Source of the DNA: HRBIN01 sp038891515
GTDB lineage: Archaea; Thermoproteota; Nitrososphaeria_A; Caldarchaeales; Caldarchaeaceae
DNA length: 55,522 nt
Direction of reading: 5' to 3'
Assembly (NCBI GenBank): GCA_038891515.1
Contig: JAWAEB010000003.1
Coordinates: 1-55,522 of the forward strand
Positions 16,428 to 24,600 of this stretch are shown here, piece after piece; the stretch's first letter is position 1, and the number at the start of each line of letters is the position of its first letter. The notes beneath the pieces are model-generated. The model was given only the letters and a program-made list of their open reading frames with translations. It had not been told where the DNA came from and did not search any database. A program made the translations under genes and the position numbers.

Positions 16428-17879
16428 ATGCCTGAAACCAGCCGTGGCACACCTCACCGCAGAGGTATTATGACCAGTGAGATGGATAGGGAGGCACTAC
16501 GCTACACATCATCCCTAGAATTTGATAGAGAGATACTGGACGTAGCCATATACGTCAACATAGCTCATATCAGGGAGCTGCAGGAGCTTGGGTTACTGGA
16601 GAAAGAGGATGCGGATGGGGCTGTCAGGTATCTTGGTGAGTTACTGAGCAGCCCGCCTGAGATGGGGGGTGAGGATGAAGATGTACATGTGGTTATTGAG
16701 AGGCGTCTATCCCAGCATTTCCCCGACGCAGCTGCCATGCTCTCGCTGGGCAAGAGTAGGAATGACGCGGTTGTTGCATGCATCAAGCTGAAGCTGAGGG
16801 AGAAGCTTCTACGACTCTACGGCCAGCTTCTCATCACAGCTGAGACTATGCTTAGAAAAAGCATCGAGGAGGCCGGGACAATATTCCCAATATACACGCA
16901 TCTACAGAGGGCAATGCCCGCCACATATGGATTCATACTCCACAGCCATGCCCTCAAGCTACTCAAGCAAACAGCCCAGCTCAGATATGCTATAGACCTG
17001 TGCGACGAGTCACCCCTAGGGTCTGCAGCAGGTGCGGGGACCAACGTACCACTAGACAGGAGGCGTATAGCGGGTATGCTGGGGTTTCGGAGGATAAGCC
17101 TAAACGCCCTAGAGGCTACATCGTCTAGAGACTTCATACTGCATGTCCTCTCAACTCTCCTCGGCATCGCTACAGCCATTTCATCACTAGCTGAGGAGAT
17201 GGTCATTCAAAGCTCGGAGGAATTTGGGCTGCTGGTAATGCCTGATGAGCTTTCTGCTACGAGCAGTATCATGCCTCAGAAGCGCAATCCAGTAGTTCCG
17301 GAGGTTATGCGGACAAAGGTTGGCGAGGTTCTCGGCGCTCTCGCCTCAGTAGCTTCCATGCTTTCTAGACAGCCGAGCGGCTATAACCTAGATCTTCAGC
17401 AGGTTACACCGAAGGTCTGGAAGGCTGTGGATGAGGTGATGGCTAGTCTTGGAATTCTCTCTAAGCTGGTTGAACGGGTTGTGGTTGATGTGGGAAGAGC
17501 CTACAGTTCATGTGAGCCGCCTGTGGCTGCAGTCATGTTGGCCAACCACCTGACTCTGAGCCATGGGATACCTTTTAGGAGTGCCCACGCTTTCGCCGGC
17601 CGGGTTAGCAGGCTCATAGGCCTAGGGAAGCTTAATGCAGACACGTTGGCGGAAGCCCTCCGCGAGTCTGGGATATATTTGTCCCTCTCTGTGGGGGATG
17701 TGATGGAGTTGATGAATCAGAGGAGGGCTGTGGAGTCATATCTGGAGATTGGCTCGTCAAACCCATCTGAGGTTAGGAGGCTGGCTCATCTGGCTCTCGG
17801 CGAGATAGCGATTGAGAGGGAGTGGGTGGAGAGGACGGCTGCGAAGCATGGGGACACACTTGCAAGATTGGTCAAATAG
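16428..17879 (+). CDS. argH: Argininosuccinate lyase
   Basis: The enzyme cleaves argininosuccinate to arginine and fumarate, the last step of arginine synthesis. It belongs to the fumarase/aspartase superfamily and has the three conserved blocks: GKSRNDAV near residue 108, THLQRAMPAT near 160, and the signature TSSIMPQKRNP near 280. At 483 residues it has the normal length, with about 14 extra N-terminal residues before the conserved helix. ATG 16428 follows the argG stop by 12 bases, so the two genes are translated from one message. The 3' end overlaps the convergent lysK gene by 8 bases. Confidence 0.95.
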   Translation: MPETSRGTPHRRGIMTSEMDREALRYTSSLEFDREILDVAIYVNIAHIRELQELGLLEKEDADGAVRYLGELLSSPPEMGGEDEDVHVVIERRLSQHFPDAAAMLSLGKSRNDAVVACIKLKLREKLLRLYGQLLITAETMLRKSIEEAGTIFPIYTHLQRAMPATYGFILHSHALKLLKQTAQLRYAIDLCDESPLGSAAGAGTNVPLDRRRIAGMLGFRRISLNALEATSSRDFILHVLSTLLGIATAISSLAEEMVIQSSEEFGLLVMPDELSATSSIMPQKRNPVVPEVMRTKVGEVLGALASVASMLSRQPSGYNLDLQQVTPKVWKAVDEVMASLGILSKLVERVVVDVGRAYSSCEPPVAAVMLANHLTLSHGIPFRSAHAFAGRVSRLIGLGKLNADTLAEALRESGIYLSLSVGDVMELMNQRRAVESYLEIGSSNPSEVRRLAHLALGEIAIEREWVERTAAKHGDTLARLVK

Positions 17880-18948
17880 GCAGTCTCTCCAACTCTAGGA
17901 CAGCACCCGCATATATCTTGGCCGCATTCAAAAGATCTTCCACAGAGACGAACTCAGCGTCTGTATGTGCTAGGACGGAGTTTCCAGGGCCGCACGCAGC
18001 TATGCTCTCGGTGACACTGTAGAGAGTGTTCATATCGCTTGTCCCGGTCTTCTTAACCATACGCGGCCTAAGACCCACCCTAATCATAGACCGGCTTAAC
18101 GCCCTCACAACGGGGTTCATGATGCTCACGGATACGGGCTCGGTGGTGTCCAGCAGCTCAACCTCACAGCCACATCTGACCGCGTACTCTCTCACCTTCT
18201 CCAGTATCCCATGGGATACGTAGGGTGTGGGAAATCTGATGTTTATGGTACCCTCAGCTGTGTCCGGAAGACGGCTCACCCAATCTCCCGCATGTATGGT
18301 TGTGAGAGCTGAAGTGATCTCCTCATAGCGGGATCCACTGAACTCGCTCTTGACCAAGCTCCACATCTCCAGCAGCTTATCCAGTGCTGAATCGGCTATG
18401 TAGGGCGCTGAGCTATGTCCGCCCTTCGCAGAAGCCCTTACCCTAACGCTTATGCTTCCTCTATAGGATGTGGCAACACCCACTAGGTTGGTGGGCTCGC
18501 CGATTACGATATGATCAGCCCTAAGCCCGGACTCCACTAGCTTCTTCGCACCCCTACCACGCCCCTCCTCATCCACCAACCCCGCTATAGTCAGGGTTGA
18601 GTTTCTCAGCTGGCCATGCATTAGATTACCGGCTAGGAGCATGGCTGCCACGGAGCTCTTGGCGTCCACAGCACCCCGCCCATATACCCTGCCCTCCGAA
18701 ACTTTTACACGCAGCTCCCCTGGCACTGTATCCACATGACTTACCAAGAATATTCTCCTCATACCGTTTCCAGTAGAGGCGAAGTAGTTCCCCTCCTCAT
18801 CTCTCCAGACCTTCTCAAAGCCTAGTCCAGAGCATACACGGTTCCAAGTCCTTTCCAACCTCCTCTCCTCACCTGGCGGTGTGTAAACCTCCAGAAGCTG
18901 GACCAGAGTGGTTACAGCTGTCTCCCTGTCTAGATCCTGCGCAGACAT
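17872..18948 (-). CDS. lysK: [LysW]-lysine/[LysW]-ornithine hydrolase
   Basis: This M20-family metallopeptidase has the metal-binding motifs SHVDTVPG, GRGAVDAKS and DEEGRGRGAKK, with the catalytic Glu in DEEG. In archaea that use the carrier protein LysW, it releases lysine and/or ornithine from the carrier at the end of the pathway. Its place next to argG-argH and the rest of the LysW genes supports this over a generic deacetylase (ArgE/DapE). ATG 18948 is chosen because a TATA element at 18970-18981 lies about 27 bases upstream. ATG 18975 would add nine residues and overlap that box. It is convergent with argH and divergent from the GTPase gene. Confidence 0.88.
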   Translation of the reverse strand: MSAQDLDRETAVTTLVQLLEVYTPPGEERRLERTWNRVCSGLGFEKVWRDEEGNYFASTGNGMRRIFLVSHVDTVPGELRVKVSEGRVYGRGAVDAKSSVAAMLLAGNLMHGQLRNSTLTIAGLVDEEGRGRGAKKLVESGLRADHIVIGEPTNLVGVATSYRGSISVRVRASAKGGHSSAPYIADSALDKLLEMWSLVKSEFSGSRYEEITSALTTIHAGDWVSRLPDTAEGTINIRFPTPYVSHGILEKVREYAVRCGCEVELLDTTEPVSVSIMNPVVRALSRSMIRVGLRPRMVKKTGTSDMNTLYSVTESIAACGPGNSVLAHTDAEFVSVEDLLNAAKIYAGAVLELERLPI

Positions 18949-18969
18949 CCCCCCACTCAGGATTTTAGT

Positions 18970-18981
18970 TATCATAAAAGG
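18970..18981. promoter_or_regulatory. TATA element between lysK and the GTPase gene
   Basis: TATCATAAAAGG on the plus strand (TTTTATGA within the minus strand) lies about 27 bases from lysK ATG 18948 and about 35 bases from the GTPase ATG 19011. It may serve both directions. Confidence 0.4.
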
Positions 18982-19010
18982 TTACATGCTAGGCTTCTGC
19001 ACCTCAGGCC

Positions 19011-20358
19011 ATGGGTAGGAGAAGGGTAGTCATCCTAGGAGCAGCTGGACGTGATAGGGCATAATGTTATGCCCCACGATTTCCACAACTTCAACGTCTT
19101 CTTCAGGGATAACCCAGAATACGAGGTCGTGGCTTTCACGGCAGCCCAGATACCTAACATAGCTGGCAGGATATATCCGCCACAGCTCTCAGGCAGCCTA
19201 TACCCAGAGGGCATCCCAATATACCATGAGGAGATGCTTGAAGGAATCATAAGAGGCAAGGATGTGGAGCTGGCGGTCTTCTCATACAGCGATGTTTCAT
19301 ACATGGATGTGATGGAGAGGGCTTGTAGGGCTCTGGCCTTGGGTGCGGACTTTATGCTCCTGGGCGTGGGGTCCACGATGCTGGAGAGTCGGAAACCCGT
19401 GGTGGCCGTCACGGCCTCGAGGACTGGTGCTGGGAAGAGCACGGTCACCCGCTATGTGATGGGGCTGCTGAGGGAGGCGGGTGTCAGAGCTGTCGTTGTT
19501 AGACATCCCATGCCCTACGGTGTGTTGGAGAGGCAGGCTGTGCAGAGGTTTGAGAGGGTTGAGGATTTGGACAGCTTTGAATGCACGATTGAGGAGAGGG
19601 AGGAGTATGAGCCCCATCTTGAGGCAGGTAACGTAGTGTATGCCGGTGTGGACTACCATAGGGTTCTGGCCGAGGCTGAGCGTGAGGCAGACGTGATCGT
19701 ATGGGATGGGGGGAACAACGACTATCCCTTTATAAAGCCTACACTCTGGATAACCGTTTTGGACGCCCACCGGCCAGGCCACGAGCTCTCCTACTATCCC
19801 AGCCTAGTTAACATCATGAAGGCCGACATATTCATCATCAACAAATCGGACTCGGCGCCACAAGCCAACATAGAGGCAATCCGTTACAACCTTATCCAAT
19901 ACAACACACATGCAGCCGTCATGACAGCTGGCTCGAAGATCCAAGCTGAGGGGTTGGACACCCTACGTGGGAGAAGGGTCTTGGTTGTGGAGGATGGGCC
20001 GTCAGTTACGCATGGTGAAATGAGCCATGGTGTGGCCTACACGGCTGCTGAGAGGGCGGGTGCTGTGGTTGTTGATCCACGGCCGTACGCTGTCGGCTCG
20101 ATAGCCGAGGTCTACAGGATGTATCCACACCTAGGTAAGGTTGTTCCGGCACTGGGGTATGGTGGGGAGCAAGTTAGGGATTTGGCAGAGACCATCTCAG
20201 GGGCTGAGTGTGAGGCAATAGTCTCGGGCACACCCACAGACCTCACCAGATTAATCAAGGCGGGCAAGCCAGTCTACAGGGTTAGATACGAGCTTGACGA
20301 CTTTGGCCAGACTGTTGTGAGGGACGCCCTTAGGAAAGCCAACCTGATACGGGGCTAG
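19011..20358 (+). CDS. Cyclic 2,3-diphosphoglycerate synthetase-like GTPase, split by a candidate BHB intron
   Basis: I read this gene as join(19011-19055, 19081-20358), giving 440 residues. Exon 1 encodes MGRRRVVILGAAGRD and exon 2 continues FHNFNVFFRDNPEYEVV. Together they restore the family N-terminus, a Rossmann-like GAAGRDFHNFN block. Downstream features are a P-loop ASRTGAGKSTVTRYV and the segments YEPHLEAGNVVYAGVDY, WDGGNNDYPF and NKSDSAPQANIEAI. The family includes the Methanothermus enzyme that makes cyclic 2,3-diphosphoglycerate, a thermoprotectant, but many members have no proven function. Without splicing, ATG 19011 runs into TAA after 17 codons, and the only alternative is GTG 19051, which gives an N-terminus lacking the nucleotide-binding loop. 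The gene is inserted among LysW-pathway genes and overlaps lysJ convergently by 4 bases. Confidence 0.85.
19056..19080 (+). other. Candidate 25-nt archaeal bulge-helix-bulge intron in a protein gene
   Basis: The sequence around these bases folds as a canonical hBHBh' motif. The outer helix is TGGA (19046-19049) with TCCA (19082-19085). The 3' bulge is ATT (19079-19081). The central 4-bp helix is CGTG (19050-19053) with CACG (19075-19078). The 5' bulge is ATA (19054-19056). The inner stem is GGGCATA (19057-19063) with TATGCCC (19068-19074), closed by a 4-nt loop. Cutting each bulge after its second base excises exactly 25 nt and joins ...GGA CGT GAT to TTC CAC AAC, restoring the GRDFHN reading frame. 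This is the substrate geometry of the archaeal tRNA splicing endonuclease. Confidence 0.88.
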
Positions 20359-21521
20359 GATATTGGCTTAGCCTCGGCAGCAGCCTCGCCCAGCATCCTG
20401 ACAGCATCCCTCATATCGCCTCCGTTTATTAGGTAGGGGGGTAGAAACCTCAACACAGTAAGCCCAGCCTTGAAGGCTAGCAAACCCTTAGCCTGCAGCA
20501 GCCTGATGAAAGCTCCCGGCGGTTGACGCATCTCCAGCCCAATCATAAGTCCCTCAATACGCAAGCCTCTGAACAACCCACTATTCTCCTCCACAAACCC
20601 ACGGAGAGCCTCACCCAACGCCGCACCCTTCTCAGCAGCTTGGTCAGGCACATGCTCAGAGGTCAGCACATCGACGGCTGCTGCGACGGCGGCTAGGGCT
20701 AGGGGATTGCCGCCATATGTGGAGCCGTGGTCACCTTCCTTGAGAGCATCTCCCAGCTGGCTGGTGACTGCTATGAGGCTGACCGGAAAACCCCCTCCTA
20801 TTGCTTTGGCGGCCACCAGCATGTCTGGTTCTATTCCAGCTTTCTGATGAGCCCACACACGGCCAGTCCTTCCGAAGCCACACTGCACCTCATCCACTAT
20901 GAGTAGAGCGCCGGTCTCCCTACATCTCTCCTCAAGGACTTTGAGAAACTCAGGCTTAGACGGTATTATCCCACCCTCTCCCTGAACAGGCTCCACGATA
21001 GCCGCAGCATACTCATCGCTGAGCGTCTTCTCAACAGCCTCGGCGCTGTTGAATGGTGTGAATGTGACCTCATACGGGAATGGTTCATAGCCATCCCGGT
21101 ACTTGGGGTTCCACGTGACGCCCAGCGAGGCAAGAGTCCTGCCATGGAATGAATTGATGAATGCCAGCATCTTCTTCCGCCCTGTTACCTTCCGGGCTAT
21201 CTTGAGGGCTAGCTCGTTGGCCTCGGAGCCGCTGTTGAGGAAATATACCCTCTCAAGATGGCTGGGAAGTATCCGGCCCAGCCCCTCCAGACACCTCTCC
21301 CTCGCATCCGTGTCGAAAGCCGGTGTAATGGTCATGTACCTCTCCAGCTGCTCCTTGAGGGCTGCAACAATCTTGGGATGCCGGTGACCTAGGAATGCAG
21401 CTCCATAACCCATGTAGAAGTCGAGGTATCTCCGGCCGCTCTCATCCCATACATACTGGCCCTCAGCCCTGGAGACTCTTAAGCCCCTCTGAGGTGAGAG
21501 GGGTAGGAGTGAGACGGTCAT
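20355..21521 (-). CDS. lysJ: [LysW]-aminoadipate semialdehyde / glutamate semialdehyde aminotransferase
   Basis: This is a class III PLP aminotransferase of 388 residues. The PLP-binding Asp region is LLIVDEVQCGFGRTG, and the Schiff-base Lys is in MLVAAKAIGGGFP. The N-terminal GAAFLGHRHPKIV block and FLNSGSEANELALK are typical of the ArgD/LysJ group. It transfers an amino group to the LysW-bound semialdehyde to give LysW-lysine or LysW-ornithine. In Sulfolobus one enzyme serves both pathways, and only one copy is seen here. Its ATG overlaps the lysX/argX stop (ATGA, 21518-21521), making a lysW-lysX-lysJ operon. Confidence 0.9.
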   Translation of the reverse strand: MTVSLLPLSPQRGLRVSRAEGQYVWDESGRRYLDFYMGYGAAFLGHRHPKIVAALKEQLERYMTITPAFDTDARERCLEGLGRILPSHLERVYFLNSGSEANELALKIARKVTGRKKMLAFINSFHGRTLASLGVTWNPKYRDGYEPFPYEVTFTPFNSAEAVEKTLSDEYAAAIVEPVQGEGGIIPSKPEFLKVLEERCRETGALLIVDEVQCGFGRTGRVWAHQKAGIEPDMLVAAKAIGGGFPVSLIAVTSQLGDALKEGDHGSTYGGNPLALAAVAAAVDVLTSEHVPDQAAEKGAALGEALRGFVEENSGLFRGLRIEGLMIGLEMRQPPGAFIRLLQAKGLLAFKAGLTVLRFLPPYLINGGDMRDAVRMLGEAAAEAKPIS

Positions 21522-22363
21522 CGCTTGAAGACCCTCACAGTCTCCTCTATTATCTTTGTGGGCAGGTCGTATCCCGTGGAGAGGACAGTGTTTTTGAATT
21601 CGATTACTGCGTTCACCTCATTCACCAGAAGTCCCCTATCATTGGATTCTAGAATGTCTATTCCCAGAACTCCGTCTCCCACTGCAAGGCCTGCCCTCAC
21701 GGTTATCTCCCTCAGCTCATCGGTTATTGGGCATGGCTCAGCCCTTCCACCCAACGCCGTATTGGTCTTCCACTGCCTACTAACCCTGTAGATAGCCACG
21801 GGGACCTCGCCCCAGACATAGAAGACCCTAATGTCCCGTCCAGGCTTCTCCACATGCTCTTGGATATAGTGTATCTTGAGCTGGGGGTTGGGCATGTTCT
21901 CACGCAGTTCTATAATGTCCTGGAATGTCTGCTCATCAACAGCCCTAGCCACCATACGCCCCCAGCTACCCTGAATAGGTTTAACCACCACGGGAAAACC
22001 CATTCTCCTAGCCAGCCTGAGGGCTGTCTCCCTGTTGAAGGCCATAGCCGTCTCCGGAACTGGGACGCCTGCAGACGAAAGCTTGCTGGTGGTTATGAGC
22101 TTGTCGGCGCAGTCCCTCAACACCTGTAGGTTGTTGACAACCCTGAGACCCATCCTCTCGAGGGCTATTGTGGAGCCGTAGGCCCTGTAGTAGCTGACAC
22201 ACCTCTGGACCACGAAATCCATGTCAGGCCGTGGTGGGTTGGTTATCGTGAACTCAGCATTCTTCACATATATGGGTGAGACATCATGGCCTAGCCCACG
22301 GGCCGCCTGTATCAGGGCCTTCTCCTCAAACCTCGCCATATCATAGGCTAGGCCAATCCTCAA
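21518..22363 (-). CDS. lysX: [LysW]-aminoadipate/glutamate ligase (ATP-grasp, LysX/ArgX type)
   Basis: This ATP-grasp ligase of 281 residues belongs to the RimK/LysX family: AYDMARFEEKALIQAA at the N-terminus, MGFPVVVKPIQGSWGRMV in the ATP-grasp core, and VNEVNAVIEFKNTV with metal/ATP-binding residues near the C-terminus. It attaches the amino group of alpha-aminoadipate and/or glutamate to the C-terminal carboxylate of the carrier LysW, encoded immediately upstream (gap of 3 bases). Whether it is the lysine (LysX) or arginine (ArgX) form, or bifunctional, cannot be settled here. The presence of argG-argH alongside suggests at least arginine. The start codon is TTG. Confidence 0.88.
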   Translation of the reverse strand: MRIGLAYDMARFEEKALIQAARGLGHDVSPIYVKNAEFTITNPPRPDMDFVVQRCVSYYRAYGSTIALERMGLRVVNNLQVLRDCADKLITTSKLSSAGVPVPETAMAFNRETALRLARRMGFPVVVKPIQGSWGRMVARAVDEQTFQDIIELRENMPNPQLKIHYIQEHVEKPGRDIRVFYVWGEVPVAIYRVSRQWKTNTALGGRAEPCPITDELREITVRAGLAVGDGVLGIDILESNDRGLLVNEVNAVIEFKNTVLSTGYDLPTKIIEETVRVFKR

Positions 22364-22366
22364 CCC

Positions 22367-22543
22367 TTACTGTCCCCAGTCCTCCGCCACTTCCTCGGCC
22401 ACCTTAAGAGATGGCCTACCTTTCTCGTCCTGCACATACTCCAAATTGGCTCCACAATCCTGATGCTCGAAAAGCTCCCCCGGCAGTGAGTCCTCCGGGA
22501 TGCTGAGCTTCCCACCGCAGACCGGACATTCCAGATCTGGCAT
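22367..22543 (-). CDS. lysW: Amino-group carrier protein LysW, with an unusual C-terminal Gln
   Basis: This is a small acidic carrier of 58 residues. The N-terminal zinc site is CPVC (residues 6-9) plus EHQDC, in which His replaces the first Cys of the second pair, as in crenarchaeal LysW proteins. The C-terminus is EVAEDWGQ. In characterised LysW proteins the ending is EDWGE, and the terminal Glu side-chain carboxylate is where aminoadipate or glutamate is attached. Here the last codon is CAG (Gln), so conjugation would need prior deamidation, a different chemistry, or a sequence error. A TATA box at 22573-22580 lies about 33 bases upstream. The gene heads the lysW-lysX-lysJ operon. Confidence 0.93.
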   Translation of the reverse strand: MPDLECPVCGGKLSIPEDSLPGELFEHQDCGANLEYVQDEKGRPSLKVAEEVAEDWGQ

Positions 22544-22572
22544 TTTGTTTCGGCAACCAAATCAACTGGTCG

Positions 22573-22580
22573 TATAAATA
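22573..22580 (-). promoter_or_regulatory. TATA box of the lysW-lysX-lysJ operon
   Basis: TATAAATA on the plus strand (TATTTATA on the minus strand) is centred about 33 bases before the lysW ATG at 22543, in the 79-base gap after lysZ. Confidence 0.6.
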
Positions 22581-22622
22581 GATTTGACCCGAGTACGAAA
22601 GACGTAGGGCTGGTGCCGGATA

Positions 22623-23423
22623 TCACAAACCTGATATGATGGTCCCAGCTCCCCTCTCAACGCTTGCCAGCGGGTCTTCGCCCCCACCGCTGCATATGCA
22701 AGCCCTGCCCACACCCGCCTCGACGGCTTTGGCCGCCACCATCACCTTCCGATTCATACCCGGACCGATTCTCTCAAGGAGCTGCTGGGATTGGCTCGCC
22801 GTCATGGTTTTCACCAGCTGGCCGTCAAGCATAACACCATCCACATCGGTTAGGAGTATTAGGGTCTCAGCCTTTAGTTCGGCTGCGATGGCTGATGCGG
22901 CCGAGTCACCGTCCACGTTGAGCATCTCGCCCTCCTCACCCATGGCCACGGGCGAGACTATCACTACGTATCCGTTTTTTATGATCGTTATTATGAGCTG
23001 GGTGTTCACGGATGTTATTGTGCCTGTGTAGCCACCGTCTATCATCCTCTTCCTACCCCTCTCATCAACCACCACTATCCGCCTCTTCCGAGAGGCTTGG
23101 AGAAGCTTCCCATCCACCCCGCTCAGGCTTACAGCAGGCACACCACGGTGGTTGAGGTATGCGGACATCTCCTTCCCCAGCTTCCCAGCCATCACCATGT
23201 TGTATATCTCCAACTCTCTCTCATCGGTGAGCCTGCTCCTTATTCCAGAGGGCGATGTGACTATCTTAGGCTCTATGCCCAGGGCCTTCTCATAGCGGGA
23301 TACAATGTCGCCTCCGCCGTGGACGAAGACTACACCCAACTCCCTCCTCCTAGCTATGGAGTCCAGTATCCTCTCCATGTTGACCTCTAGAATCCGGCCG
23401 CCAGCTTTGACAACAATCACCAT
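22623..23423 (-). CDS. lysZ: [LysW]-aminoadipate/glutamate 6-kinase
   Basis: This amino-acid kinase of 266 residues shows VIVVKAGGRIL at the N-terminus, VVFVHGGGDIVSRY for the phosphate-binding loop, AVSLSGVDGKLL, and ILLTDVDGVML with the catalytic Asp region. It phosphorylates the side-chain carboxylate of the LysW-bound aminoadipate or glutamate. Its ATG is preceded by a strong Shine-Dalgarno-like AGGAGAGGTGAG, in line with being an internal gene of the lysY-lysZ transcript (14-base gap). No second ArgB/LysZ is seen nearby, so one kinase may serve both lysine and arginine routes. Confidence 0.9.
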   Translation of the reverse strand: MVIVVKAGGRILEVNMERILDSIARRRELGVVFVHGGGDIVSRYEKALGIEPKIVTSPSGIRSRLTDERELEIYNMVMAGKLGKEMSAYLNHRGVPAVSLSGVDGKLLQASRKRRIVVVDERGRKRMIDGGYTGTITSVNTQLIITIIKNGYVVIVSPVAMGEEGEMLNVDGDSAASAIAAELKAETLILLTDVDGVMLDGQLVKTMTASQSQQLLERIGPGMNRKVMVAAKAVEAGVGRACICSGGGEDPLASVERGAGTIISGL

Positions 23424-23437
23424 TCACTCACCTCTCC

Positions 23438-24493
23438 TTAAGCCGGCCGTAGCGGTGGAAAGTGTAGACCTGTCCTCTCATCAAAGCCCAGCACAAGGTT
23501 CATACACTGGACAGCCTGACCAGCAGCACCCTTCATCAGATTGTCTATGGCGGCAATCAGGGCCACCCTCCCAATCCTAGACTCCACGCCAAACCCCACA
23601 TCGGAGAAGTTGCTCCCCACAACATATTTGGGGTCAGGATACTTGAATGGGGCGCCCCTAACTATGCGTATGAACGGTTCACGGCCATAACGCCTCGCAT
23701 AAACCCTCCAAACCTCCTGCTCGTCTATGCCATCCCTCGAGAGCCATGCATGTGACGTGGCCAGCGCCCCGCGCACACTACCCACAGCATGAGGCACTAA
23801 ACCCACCGCAACACGCCTGCCAGCCAGCCTTGAAAGCTCCTGCTCCACCTCAGCCACGTGTCTATGCCCAGTCACGTCATAGGGTCTTATAACATTAGCC
23901 CTCTCCGGATGATGGGTCCCCAGCGAGGCTTTAATCCCAGCCTCACTACTACCCACCTTCACATCCACAAAAAGCCTCTCATCCAAGATGATTCGGGACT
24001 CGACAGCCGGTATTAGGGAGATAAGTGCCGCTGTCGAGTTGCATCCCGGGCAAGCTACCAGCTGTGCGTGTCTCAGCTCCTCTCTATGCAGCTCAGGCAG
24101 GCCATATACAGATTTCGCCAGAAGGTCTGGAGCTGGATGTTCAACCCCATACCATATACGGTATTCGCCTGAGTCCTTCAGCCTAAAGTCCGCACTGAGG
24201 TCAACCACCTGAATCCCCATCTCAAGGATTTTGGGCACTAGCCCAGCAGACACACCGTGGGGCGTGTTGACAAACACCAAATCACACTTGTTCGCCAGAC
24301 CGTCCAGCGAGAGTTGGGAGAACTTAAGCCCCTCATAGAACCCGCGGAAATGGGGATGTATGGCTGTGAGGGGCTTTCCAGCATACTCCCTAGAGGTGGC
24401 GTAGGTCACCTCAACCGCTGGATGCACCGCTAGAATTCTCAGGAGCTCGCCTCCAGTGTAGCCTGAGGCGCCCACCACACCAATCCTAGCCAT
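23438..24493 (-). CDS. lysY: [LysW]-aminoadipyl/glutamyl phosphate reductase
   Basis: The protein is an ArgC/LysY-type NADPH-dependent acyl-phosphate reductase of about 351 residues. The N-terminal dinucleotide fold is RIGVVGASGYTGGELLRIL, and the active-site Cys is in VACPGCNSTAALISL. It reduces the LysW-bound acyl phosphate made by LysZ to the semialdehyde used by LysJ. ATG 24493 (MARIGVV) is chosen over ATG 24508 because it begins the conserved strand and lies about 29 bases from a TATA box at 24518-24525. It leads the lysY-lysZ transcript, with a perfect palindrome directly upstream of its promoter. Confidence 0.9.
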   Translation of the reverse strand: MARIGVVGASGYTGGELLRILAVHPAVEVTYATSREYAGKPLTAIHPHFRGFYEGLKFSQLSLDGLANKCDLVFVNTPHGVSAGLVPKILEMGIQVVDLSADFRLKDSGEYRIWYGVEHPAPDLLAKSVYGLPELHREELRHAQLVACPGCNSTAALISLIPAVESRIILDERLFVDVKVGSSEAGIKASLGTHHPERANVIRPYDVTGHRHVAEVEQELSRLAGRRVAVGLVPHAVGSVRGALATSHAWLSRDGIDEQEVWRVYARRYGREPFIRIVRGAPFKYPDPKYVVGSNFSDVGFGVESRIGRVALIAAIDNLMKGAAGQAVQCMNLVLGFDERTGLHFPPLRPA

Positions 24494-24517
24494 CCCACAA
24501 CCACGCACTCCATCCCC

Positions 24518-24525
24518 TAAATATT
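24518..24525 (-). promoter_or_regulatory. TATA box of lysY
   Basis: TAAATATT (AATATTTA on the minus strand) is centred about 29 bases before ATG 24493. Confidence 0.55.
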
Positions 24526-24528
24526 ATT

Positions 24529-24542
24529 GGATATTAATATCC
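24529..24542. promoter_or_regulatory. Perfect 14-bp palindrome upstream of the lysY TATA box
   Basis: GGATATTAATATCC is self-complementary over all 14 bases and begins three bases upstream of the TATA box of lysY, where an archaeal regulator would recruit or block TBP/TFB. Lrp/AsnC proteins bind AT-rich palindromes of this kind. One is encoded 2.8 kb away at 27362. Confidence 0.6.
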
Positions 24543-24600
24543 ATGTGTTTGTTCTTTTTTCGCGGTTTTTCCTTAGAGCGTGTTTCAAAACCCACTCTTC

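Noticed and set aside
19051..19080. GTG at 19051 as the start of the GTPase gene (435 residues)
   Set aside because: It would give the N-terminus MIGHNVMPHD, lacking the family's nucleotide-binding loop, while the BHB-spliced reading restores it exactly. The upstream ATG and 15 codons match the family and would be unexplained.
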